Source: a virus
DNA: 28,101 nucleotides
Reading direction: 5' to 3' (one strand)
Virus record (IMG/VR): IMGVR_UViG_3300048835_000741
Span: 1-28,101 of that record
The position numbers and the translations under genes are program-made. The notes under the pieces were generated by a model. That model had not been told where the DNA came from. It saw only the letters and a program-made list of their open reading frames with translations, and searched no databases. Of the stretch, positions 15,348 through 22,127 are shown one piece after another (position 1 is the stretch's first letter; each line of letters starts with the position of its first letter).

Positions 15348-15372
15348 ATCAAGGAAGAAAACAAAGAAGAAG
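15348..15372 (+). repeat. direct repeat, right copy flanking membrane gene
   Basis: This is identical to 14867-14891. It is non-coding here, between the membrane gene stop and the AAGGAGG ribosome site of the next gene, and looks like a remnant of the 3' end of the 14675 gene. Confidence 0.65.
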
Positions 15373-15384
15373 GAGGAAACAAAG

Positions 15385-15726
15385 ATGGTACAGAAAATAA
15401 CCGAAGAATGTGTGAAACAGCTTAACGATGAAACGACATCTGACAACTTTTGGGATGTCGTAGATAAACATGAACTTGAAGTTCTCGAAGAATTTGCTTT
15501 TGAAATATTATCCGAACAGGATGGAATAGAAGTATGGGGAAGATCCGAGAAAGGCGAATTCCTCGTATATGATTCCGAAGGATGGTATCTGCTATCATCT
15601 GAAAAATGGGTATCTGAAGTGCAAAAATACCTCGTTGATAATTATAATTATGATTTTGATAACCAGATTCTCACACTTGAAGAAATGATCAGGTGCTTGG
15701 AAGAGCACGATCTAGAGGAACAGTAA
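15385..15726 (+). CDS. acidic hypothetical protein
   Basis: This is 113 residues, strongly acidic (MVQKITEECVKQLNDETTSD at the start, LEEMIRCLEEHDLEEQ at the end). Alternating helices and a short beta part (IEVWGRSEKGEFLVYDSEGW) suggest a compact protein. The start has an AAGGAGG ribosome site 10 or so bases upstream. The acidity recalls DNA-mimic proteins of viruses, but there is no family match to support that. Confidence 0.55.
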   Translation: MVQKITEECVKQLNDETTSDNFWDVVDKHELEVLEEFAFEILSEQDGIEVWGRSEKGEFLVYDSEGWYLLSSEKWVSEVQKYLVDNYNYDFDNQILTLEEMIRCLEEHDLEEQ

Positions 15727-15801
15727 ACAACTTTTATAAAACATCACAGGGGATAAACTTTTCAACTTCTCTATTTAAACCCCAGCTTATAATTATCCGG
15801 C
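15727..15801 (+). promoter_or_regulatory. promoter of the portal/head operon
   Basis: Two TATA-like boxes are visible: TTTTATAAAA (about 15732-15741) and CTATTTAAAC (about 15770-15779). The second lies about 25 nt before the ATG at 15802, where no ribosome site is seen, so the portal message may be leaderless. Confidence 0.5.
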
Positions 15802-17535
15802 ATGAGTTCTGAGCCCCCTTCCTCTTCTTCTGTTTCAGTAGGTACCTCTGCAGGAGAGGCTGCCTTCAAGAATTACATCACGACCCTTAAATGGATCAAG
15901 GATGTTCGAGACAAGCTTCCTGGCGGCCTGAATACCCGCCTGGAACTCAACCCTGAAGCAAGGGACGAAGCGTATCAGATATGCCCTCTGCTTAAGGGCA
16001 TCGTCGTTCCTTTCCTGAAAAACGTCATACTCGGACCATATCACTTCGAAACAGCTGATAACAAGAGGTATGCGGCTGCAATAACCGATTTTTGGAAGTT
16101 CCTCAGCGAGATAAAAATTATTGACCTGCTCAGGGACGAGTTCGAGTACCTGGTAGTGAAAGAGGGACACCAATATTTCCGGAAAGATTACGATCCTCTT
16201 ACCGGTGAGCTGGCAAGCCTGCAGAGGCTCGAGCCTGGCTCGATCCGGACCTATGAGGACCCATGGGACTCTAACGTCAAGGCCTACCATCAAAAGATTT
16301 TGCTTAGCGAGGGCTGGTCCACTACCAGCTCGACCAAAGAATACAATTCCTGGTTTATTCCGGGTGGCCTGCTGTACATTGAAGGGGGCCCTGCAGAGAA
16401 GGGCGCAAAAGAGCTGTTCGAATTTTATAAAACTCGCTACAAAATTTCTGATGTAAAAAACCTCAGGGTCTCAGCTGCAGAAAGAATAGTCCCGATGCAC
16501 AGGGTCAAACCATCCGCGCCTGCACCTATCGATGCTGTGTATGTGTACATATGGCTTGAGACAATGCTAATTGTCAACTCTCCGAATCTTGTTTTTATGA
16601 TCCTAAACCCCTTCTTCCACGTCGTCTCGGGGATCGTAAACGAGGTCACTGAGAACGGAGAGAAACGGCTTGAAACAACTGTCCCCCCTGTCCCATCTGC
16701 TGACTTGCAGAACATCGACCCCGAGCAATACAACGCTGACCTGGCAGAGCATAACGCATGGGTCCAGGCATTGAAAGACGCGATCACGAATATCATTGCC
16801 TGTTCGAAAAACGGAGGAGCATATGGTTCAGGTCCTGACATCGGTATCAAAGTGATCGAGTCCGGCAGGCCAGTTGATTACCTTTTCATTCGAAACATGA
16901 TCGACATTTTGGACGAAAAGATCGGGCAAGCGTTCGGGTTCCCTGTCTCCCTGGTCCTCGCTCAGGGCTCGGAGCTGGCCACCTCCCAGACCATCACCAG
17001 GCTTTTTAATACTGTATATGCAGGCGTTCGCCTGGATTACCAGACCATAGTCGAGAACCTGATCAAGGAAAAGTTTGCTGAGATGACCTGGTCTGCTGAG
17101 GTCCCGAACGAAGAAGGCGAGCCTGAAGCGATCTCGTACACCCTCGAAGAAGTGGATTTCTCATTTATCCTGGAAAGAGGGGATGTTGAGGACGCTCTTA
17201 AGCAGGCTCAGGCGCAGCTCAGCAAAGCGAAAGAACTGCAGGTCCTGAAAGCGGTAGGAGCAACGAAAAACGACATTCAGAGCCGAGCTGAAACCCTCGG
17301 GTTTGGTGAACTTGAGCTGGAGAATTTTGACAGCACTGGAGCTGCAGGAAACCCGGGTCTGCCAGGATCCGCACGGATGGGGTCAGCAGGGCCCGTCCAG
17401 GATCCAATCCCACCTGTCACCACAAGCGCAGCAGATCCAGAGACTGATCCTGCAAAGGACGACGCAAGCGCCCTGGAGAAGAAGCTCCTTGAAGCTTACC
17501 AGGCAGCCTCAGGAAAGATCAAGGAGTTCCTATGA
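15802..17535 (+). CDS. portal protein
   Basis: This is 577 residues. Portal features include the N-terminal RLELNPEARDEAYQICPLLK with a following helix, a central EFEYLVVKEGHQYFRKDYDP strand-loop, LQRLEPGSIRTYEDPWDSNV, and the C-terminal FRNMIDILDEKIGQAFGFPV-type core (motif around 370-390) ending in a Gly/Pro-rich tail. Portals form the 12-mer through which DNA enters the capsid. Position after terminase and directly before the MuF-like gene (ATGA overlap) supports it. It is of normal length for the family. No ribosome site is seen; see the promoter entry. Confidence 0.85.
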   Translation: MSSEPPSSSSVSVGTSAGEAAFKNYITTLKWIKDVRDKLPGGLNTRLELNPEARDEAYQICPLLKGIVVPFLKNVILGPYHFETADNKRYAAAITDFWKFLSEIKIIDLLRDEFEYLVVKEGHQYFRKDYDPLTGELASLQRLEPGSIRTYEDPWDSNVKAYHQKILLSEGWSTTSSTKEYNSWFIPGGLLYIEGGPAEKGAKELFEFYKTRYKISDVKNLRVSAAERIVPMHRVKPSAPAPIDAVYVYIWLETMLIVNSPNLVFMILNPFFHVVSGIVNEVTENGEKRLETTVPPVPSADLQNIDPEQYNADLAEHNAWVQALKDAITNIIACSKNGGAYGSGPDIGIKVIESGRPVDYLFIRNMIDILDEKIGQAFGFPVSLVLAQGSELATSQTITRLFNTVYAGVRLDYQTIVENLIKEKFAEMTWSAEVPNEEGEPEAISYTLEEVDFSFILERGDVEDALKQAQAQLSKAKELQVLKAVGATKNDIQSRAETLGFGELELENFDSTGAAGNPGLPGSARMGSAGPVQDPIPPVTTSAADPETDPAKDDASALEKKLLEAYQAASGKIKEFL

Positions 17536-19043
17536 GCCGGGTATCTCCTGCCCTGCAGAAGGTCCTTTCTGCAGAATTTGTAGATTTCATTCTACCAGAG
17601 TTCGAGGCAGCGGTAGGGAAAACAATCCAACAGCTCAACAAGGAGCAGGCAGAAGCTCTATCTGTCGAGATCGCGGCCTGGTTTGTCGCAGGCCTTGAGG
17701 GAGACCAGGAAGAGGACAAGAAAAAGAAGAAAGATAAGAAGGGCAAAGATAAGAACCCCGATGAAGGCCTCTCTGATCTTCAGCGCGAAACTGTTCGGAA
17801 GATGACTGATGAAAAGTTCGGGTACATCTCGCAGTTCAACCAGACTTTAGGTGACCAGCTGGCAGCCAAAGCCCAGGAGATCCTCAAGGACCATGGAGGA
17901 AAAGAGGGGGGCAGGGAAGAGGTCACGAAGTTGATCAAGGATTACGTGGAGCAGGTCTTCGATGGCTCAGAGACGGTCGTAATAGACCGGACAGGCCAGA
18001 CAAAGCAGGTAATTGAAGTTGGAAAGGATAAGAAGCTCAAGCTCGTTGATCATGTCATTACAAGGGCTTACCATGCATCTCCTGAGACATACTCGACAAT
18101 GCTCGGGAGATCAGCTGTACATTCGGCCTATGAGCAGGGCAGGGCAGAAGCTTACCAGCAAGACGGCCTTACGATGTGGAGGTTTGTAGGGCCCGTGGAT
18201 GAGCGGTCCAGGCCTGCACACTCTGCTATTGTGGGCGAGCATTATACCTATGGGACAGACGAGTCAGACCTTGCTATGAGCCTCTTCGACGAGCCGAACT
18301 GCAGGCACAGGTCAATCCCTTACTTTGATGATCCTGACTTGGATACTCCTCAGGAAGAGTATGAAAGGATCAAGGATGAAGCAGGGCTGCATTGGGACGA
18401 AGACAAAGAAGAATGGGCTTTTGAGGACAAGTCCTCCAGGAAGAAGACTGAAACCAAAAAGAAAACCGAGACCGAGAAGGAAGAGAAAAAGGAAACTAAA
18501 AAAGAGACAAAGAAGACTGAAAAGAAGAAGACCGAAAAAGAAACAACTGAATCAATTATAAGAGAATACGAAGATAAGATTAAAGCAAGGAAAACGGAGA
18601 AAGCGTATGTTTTTGACAAAAAAGGAAACGTTCTTCTGGAAAAAGACGGGACCAAATCCCAGGTAGCTTTTTCAGGTGATGATCTAAAACTTTTGAAAGG
18701 AAATATATTAACTCATAATCACCCGAGCGCGAGTTCGTTTTCTCCACAGGATATTCAAACAGCGTGTGGAAACGATGTATATGAGATAAGGGCAACGGGT
18801 ACGTTCAGAACTTATATAATGAGGATAAAGGACGGCAAAAACTTTAATAATAAGTTATGGACTAATCAGATTAAGCGATATTCAACTGAATATAACTATG
18901 CTGTCCGTGAAGACCTGATAGATAAGATCAGAAACGGAGAAATAGAAATAAAAGAAGCTGAACTTCTGCACTGGCACGAAGTCTGGACAAGGACAGCTGA
19001 AAAGGTACCAGAAATTGAATATATATTCGAAGAGGCTACATGA
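17532..19043 (+). CDS. MuF-like head morphogenesis protein fused to a JAMM-like domain
   Basis: This is 503 residues. The central part (about 180-265) is MuF/SPP1-gp7-like: RSAVHSAYEQGRAEAYQQDG, then FVGPVDERSRPAHSAIVGEH and DEPNCRHRSIPYF. A Lys/Thr/Glu repeat linker follows (~300-340). The C-terminal region carries KGNILTHNHPSASSFSPQDI (389-408), with His395, His397, Ser404 and Asp407, like the HxH...D metal site of JAMM/RadC-type domains, although one residue shorter than the usual 10-residue spacing. MuF proteins sit inside heads near the portal; a known class of MuF fusions carries toxin or enzyme domains. Whether this one is a protease, a toxin or inactive cannot be told. Confidence 0.8.
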   Translation: MSRVSPALQKVLSAEFVDFILPEFEAAVGKTIQQLNKEQAEALSVEIAAWFVAGLEGDQEEDKKKKKDKKGKDKNPDEGLSDLQRETVRKMTDEKFGYISQFNQTLGDQLAAKAQEILKDHGGKEGGREEVTKLIKDYVEQVFDGSETVVIDRTGQTKQVIEVGKDKKLKLVDHVITRAYHASPETYSTMLGRSAVHSAYEQGRAEAYQQDGLTMWRFVGPVDERSRPAHSAIVGEHYTYGTDESDLAMSLFDEPNCRHRSIPYFDDPDLDTPQEEYERIKDEAGLHWDEDKEEWAFEDKSSRKKTETKKKTETEKEEKKETKKETKKTEKKKTEKETTESIIREYEDKIKARKTEKAYVFDKKGNVLLEKDGTKSQVAFSGDDLKLLKGNILTHNHPSASSFSPQDIQTACGNDVYEIRATGTFRTYIMRIKDGKNFNNKLWTNQIKRYSTEYNYAVREDLIDKIRNGEIEIKEAELLHWHEVWTRTAEKVPEIEYIFEEAT

Positions 19044-19240
19044 AAGGTATTGACGATTCAGAGCTTGAGGAAATAGTCTATAGCCCTGTATGCGTTTTTT
19101 GTAAGCACTTTTTTACCGGGAAGCTCGAGCACACGTGCTTAGCTTTCCCGGAAGGTATCCCTGACGAGATCTGGAGAGGCGACAACGACCACAAAAAGCC
19201 TTATCCTGGAGACAACGGGATCCAGTTCGAAAAAATATAA
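19040..19240 (+). CDS. small Cys protein downstream of MuF
   Basis: This is 66 residues, starting in the ATGA overlap with the MuF-like gene. CVFCKHF (18-24) and a later Cys with the block FPEGIPDEIWRGDNDHKKPY and PGDNGIQFE match a short protein type often found beside portal/MuF genes in phages. Possible metal site. Function unknown. A TATA-like AAAATATAAT lies at its end, in front of the RNA region. Confidence 0.65.
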   Translation: MKGIDDSELEEIVYSPVCVFCKHFFTGKLEHTCLAFPEGIPDEIWRGDNDHKKPYPGDNGIQFEKI

Positions 19241-19246
19241 TTTTTT

Positions 19247-19352
19247 GGGTATCAGGGCTTTGCTATGACATTGGACAGTCTGCTGGACTGCCTAGGAAGA
19301 AAGGTGGAAACTACTAATGTTATGAAGGTTCGACTCCTTCAGTAACCCACCA
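19247..19352 (+). ncRNA. tRNA-like element, degenerate
   Basis: The 3' part looks like a tRNA: T-arm GAAGG-TTCGACT-CCTTC, then AGTAACCC and ACCA, suggestive of an encoded CCA. A hairpin CAGTC/GACTG with central TGCTG could be the anticodon arm (loop CTGCTGG would give GCT, Ser). The 5' acceptor GGGTATC pairs only 5 of 7, there is no clear D-arm, and the length (106) is too great. It may be a decayed or intron-bearing tRNA or another RNA. Directly precedes a real tRNA-Gln. Confidence 0.3.
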
Positions 19353-19357
19353 AACAT

Positions 19358-19430
19358 ACTCCTATAATGTAGTGGTCAATCATCACGGACTTTGGATCCG
19401 TGAACTCTGGTTCGAATCCAGATAGGAGTT
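19358..19430 (+). tRNA. tRNA-Gln(TTG)
   Basis: This folds as a cloverleaf: acceptor ACTCCTA/TAGGAGT, D-arm with GTAGTGGTCAA, anticodon stem ACGGA/TCCGT with loop CTTTGGA (anticodon TTG, reading CAA), and T-arm TCTGG-TTCGAAT-CCAGA. The discriminator base is T and CCA is not encoded. A T-rich run (19430-19446) follows and can end transcription. It lies between head genes and the DGR block. Confidence 0.9.
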
Positions 19431-19516
19431 CTTTCTTTTTTCCTTTTCAACTTTTCTTTATATACCCTCCCTCCCTTTTCTCCTTCGTACCTAAACAATT
19501 TCATTGAGGGAGAACG
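19431..19516 (+). promoter_or_regulatory. T-rich terminator and promoter for the DGR block
   Basis: TTCTTTCTTTTTTCC (about 19430-19446) fits an archaeal T-tract terminator for the tRNA. Then TCTTTATATA (19455-19464) is a TATA box, and GAGGGAGA ends a few bases before ATG 19517. The DGR region therefore probably has its own promoter. Confidence 0.55.
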
Positions 19517-19852
19517 ATGTCACAAAGCAGTATTCCAATTATAGTTGCTCAGGCTGTCGCTGCATCAGAATCAGAAGCATCGGACGCCATACCAATGGAA
19601 GTTCAGCTTTCTCAAATTTATATTTACGTCAAAAATTTAGGAGCCAGTACGAACCTGACGGTACTGATCGAATCCTCTCCTGACGCAGCAGGGACTATGA
19701 AAGCTCCGCTTCAAACATTTACTCTTAACACAACGACCAGGGTAGGCAGTGTTCCTGTATCTGTCGTGCCTGCATACCTGTTTTTTACGGCTACAAATTC
19801 GGACGCGGTAAACGCCACGACTTATTCAGTCACGATTTCAAAAAAGGCTTGA
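19517..19852 (+). CDS. hypothetical virion-type beta protein
   Basis: This is 111 residues, Ala/Ser/Thr/Val-rich and predicted beta-sandwich (VQLSQIYIYVKNLGASTNLT, then APLQTFTLNTTTRVGSVPVS). No Cys, few charges. Size and composition resemble small virion surface or decoration proteins. GAGGGAGA lies upstream of the ATG. It ends 7 nt before the DGR target and is likely co-transcribed; it could assemble with it. No family is recognised. Confidence 0.6.
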   Translation: MSQSSIPIIVAQAVAASESEASDAIPMEVQLSQIYIYVKNLGASTNLTVLIESSPDAAGTMKAPLQTFTLNTTTRVGSVPVSVVPAYLFFTATNSDAVNATTYSVTISKKA

Positions 19853-19859
19853 TGTTATT

Positions 19860-21557
19860 ATGTTCCTGCCTCGTCCTTGTGCTCCGTTTTCCCGACTCGA
19901 ATTTCCAGGGGATTCTCTGACAGTTGACACGTTAGGGAAAGTCCTGGTTCTCCATACAGGAATACCTGAAGTCCTTCCTTTATTTAATGAGTTTTGTATA
20001 GGGAGGACGTTAGTAGAAGGAATTTATAATTTCACAGCTGATTGGGATCTTGATACGGGAATTTTTAATCTAAATAAATCCTGGATAGCAATCTCTGATC
20101 TGACAGGCTCAAAAGTGGACTTCTTTTTATTTACGCATACACCTACGAATTTAGGATGTACTGTAGATTCGTCTGGAACGATTACGCAACTTGTATTATA
20201 CCCCGGAAACGGGCAAATTTATCACGGGCAAATCGTGTATGCTGATCTCACTATTGATTCTAATTCTAATCTAATTCCAGATTTTTTAGAAGAAAATACC
20301 ACAGGCAGCCTAACAAAATTCTTACAAACCTATTCTGTGAGTGATCCTATGAATTACATTAACCCATACAACATGCAACCAGTCGGGATCGAGTGGGACA
20401 CGTCTTCAAATTCGCCAACGTTAACACGGATAGACGTAAACGGTGATGCATTAAACACAGATGCGGCGTTTTTCAACAATCATATGATATGGGGCGGAAT
20501 GCGGAGATGCGTACGGAATCGCACAACTGGAGTAATAACACATGGTTCTGACAACGTTGGTACAGGTCTCACGCTTGACGGTTCTGCTGGAGATGTTTTG
20601 GTTCAAATTCCCAACGCAAAATTTAGGTACGAAGTCGACGGGACGAAACGGCGCTGGTGGGTTGCCCCACTGAGTTATAACAATCAAAATTTCACAATAC
20701 ATCCAGCTGCCGTGCAGCGAGGGGGAGCAACACGCTCAAAACTTTACTTAGGGGCTTTCGAGTCTTATGGATACCTTGACGGTTCCGCTTTCAAGTTGGG
20801 GTCTGCAACCGGAAAAACACCTGTCACTGGTGAAGTTGCATACCCCGACTTGCCAAACACTGGAAGACTAACTCTCGACGATGCCGAACTGTACGTGAAA
20901 AACGCAGGATATTCTGGGATCGGAAACGTCTGGACTTACTCTTATATCCAGCTGCTAATGTACATCGAGTATGGTACGTTCGATATCCAGACCGCGCTTG
21001 GAAAAGGTATCGTAGATCTCGCATCGGGCACAAATTTTGCAGGCAAACTGACCGGGGCTGACTCAATAGATACCCGCCTTGGTACCAACGGCACAGGTAC
21101 AGGCTCTGGTATAAATGGTCAGACTCCTGTGTGCTGGAGAGGTCTTGAAAATCCATATGGGAACTGTTGGGAATTCATCACTGGTATCAACATGTTCCTG
21201 AGCGATGGCTCTTATAGAGTCCTGAAAAGAGACGGAACCGGTACACCAGCTGCAACTCTCGCGGAAGGATCTTATGAAACGGGATCGGGAACCGTGCCAA
21301 AAACAGCAGACGGATACATCAATGGAATTCAATCTGGTGAGCTTGGCGCACTGTCTTTTGTTCCGTCTGCAAATGCAGGGTCAAGCTCGACATATCTATG
21401 CGACCAGTTTTATTATCCTCGCTACAACCCTTCAATCGTGCTTTTCAGCGGCATTTGGTCTTCTGGGTCGGCTGCGGGGCCCGGCTACCGTATTGCGTCT
21501 TGCGCTCCGTCGTTTTCTTCTCGGGCTATCGGCGCCCGCCTCGAGTTACTGCTATGA
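19860..21557 (+). CDS. DGR target protein, C-type-lectin-like, probable receptor-binding protein
   Basis: This is 565 residues. The N-terminal ~370 residues look like a beta-rich virion fibre or adhesin with no signal peptide. From about 400 the protein has the formylglycine-enzyme/C-type-lectin pattern of DGR targets: CWRGLENPYGNCWEFITGIN, then SDGSYRVLKRDG and LCDQFYYPRYNP, ending in the variable segment SIVLFSGIWSSGSAAGPGYR and on to ...RLELLL. The last 37 complete VR codons correspond to template codons; all nine Asn codons differ. In such folds the variable residues sit on the ligand face. Located after head genes without a secretion signal, it is most likely a tail-tip or virion receptor binder; a host surface role is less likely. 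Confidence 0.88.
   Translation: MFLPRPCAPFSRLEFPGDSLTVDTLGKVLVLHTGIPEVLPLFNEFCIGRTLVEGIYNFTADWDLDTGIFNLNKSWIAISDLTGSKVDFFLFTHTPTNLGCTVDSSGTITQLVLYPGNGQIYHGQIVYADLTIDSNSNLIPDFLEENTTGSLTKFLQTYSVSDPMNYINPYNMQPVGIEWDTSSNSPTLTRIDVNGDALNTDAAFFNNHMIWGGMRRCVRNRTTGVITHGSDNVGTGLTLDGSAGDVLVQIPNAKFRYEVDGTKRRWWVAPLSYNNQNFTIHPAAVQRGGATRSKLYLGAFESYGYLDGSAFKLGSATGKTPVTGEVAYPDLPNTGRLTLDDAELYVKNAGYSGIGNVWTYSYIQLLMYIEYGTFDIQTALGKGIVDLASGTNFAGKLTGADSIDTRLGTNGTGTGSGINGQTPVCWRGLENPYGNCWEFITGINMFLSDGSYRVLKRDGTGTPAATLAEGSYETGSGTVPKTADGYINGIQSGELGALSFVPSANAGSSSTYLCDQFYYPRYNPSIVLFSGIWSSGSAAGPGYRIASCAPSFSSRAIGARLELLL
21435..21545 (+). repeat. DGR variable repeat (VR)
   Basis: This aligns without gaps to 21893-22003 (offset 458). 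Of 111 positions, 27 differ and all 27 are A in the template; 7 template A are unchanged; no C, G or T position differs. Homology stops within about two bases at each end. It covers the last codons of the target except the final LLL region. The 3' border CCTCGAG is the likely initiation side of mutagenic homing. Confidence 0.97.
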
Positions 21558-21566
21558 GGTCCATAT

Positions 21567-21851
21567 ATGAATAAATTTAGTGAGATTGCCAAAGACGACA
21601 TCCATCTTGCAGGAGATAAAATGAGCCTGCAGGAAGTGGTAGGAAAACAAATCGTAGTAACAGGATACAAAATTACAAAAAGCAAGTTCAAAGAAGATAA
21701 CTACGTTGCAATCCAGTTCGAGCTCGAAGGGGAGCAGCGGGTTACTTTCACTGGCGCTCAAGTGCTCATCGAGCAGCTGAAAAAATATGGAGAACACCTC
21801 CCCTTCGAAACTACCATCAAAAGACTTGGTAAATTTTATTCATTCACTTAA
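21567..21851 (+). CDS. small protein between DGR target and template
   Basis: This is 94 residues, with GAGGT seven bases before the ATG. After a short helix it looks like an OB-fold or small beta barrel: VVGKQIVVTGYKITKSKF, NYVAIQFELEGEQRVTFTGA, LPFETTIKRLGKFYSF. It sits where Avd is found in many DGRs, but Avd is an all-helical ~120-residue protein, so this is not Avd. A nucleic-acid-binding DGR accessory is possible, as is an unrelated viral protein. Function unknown. Confidence 0.6.
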   Translation: MNKFSEIAKDDIHLAGDKMSLQEVVGKQIVVTGYKITKSKFKEDNYVAIQFELEGEQRVTFTGAQVLIEQLKKYGEHLPFETTIKRLGKFYSFT

Positions 21852-21892
21852 TTATGGTTATTCAGTCTCTGAATAATTGGTTGTGTTGCGAT

Positions 21893-22003
21893 ATCGTGCA
21901 ATTCAGCAGCAATTGGAATTCTGGGTCGAATGCAGGACCCAGCTACCGTAATGCGAATAACACTCCATCGAATTCTAATCGGAATATCAGCACCCACCTC
22001 GAG
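21893..22003 (+). repeat. DGR template repeat (TR)
   Basis: This is the adenine-rich master copy, 34 A in 111 bases. In the target frame it encodes IVQFSSNWNSGSNAGPSYRN and so on, with nine AAY codons placed where the VR varies, the usual DGR design. It is non-coding or incidental as protein; transcribed to the RNA that the RT copies with A-specific errors. It ends 124 nt before the RT start. Confidence 0.97.
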
Positions 22004-22127
22004 CTCAGGAAAAACGCAATTTCTGAACAGCGACGCAACCAGATCTGTACTACAGACGAACACAAAACGAAGGAGCTGCTGTGTATTAGTACCCTCGTGG
22101 AAAACGTTCACGGCAGTTCAAAAAAAT

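Noticed and set aside
21567-21851. Avd accessory protein
   Set aside because: The predicted fold is beta-rich and short; Avd is an all-helical bundle.
21930-22127. Long N-terminal extension of the RT
   Set aside because: It lies within the TR and adds no recognisable sequence; DGR RTs start near MKRLGNLFEKI.
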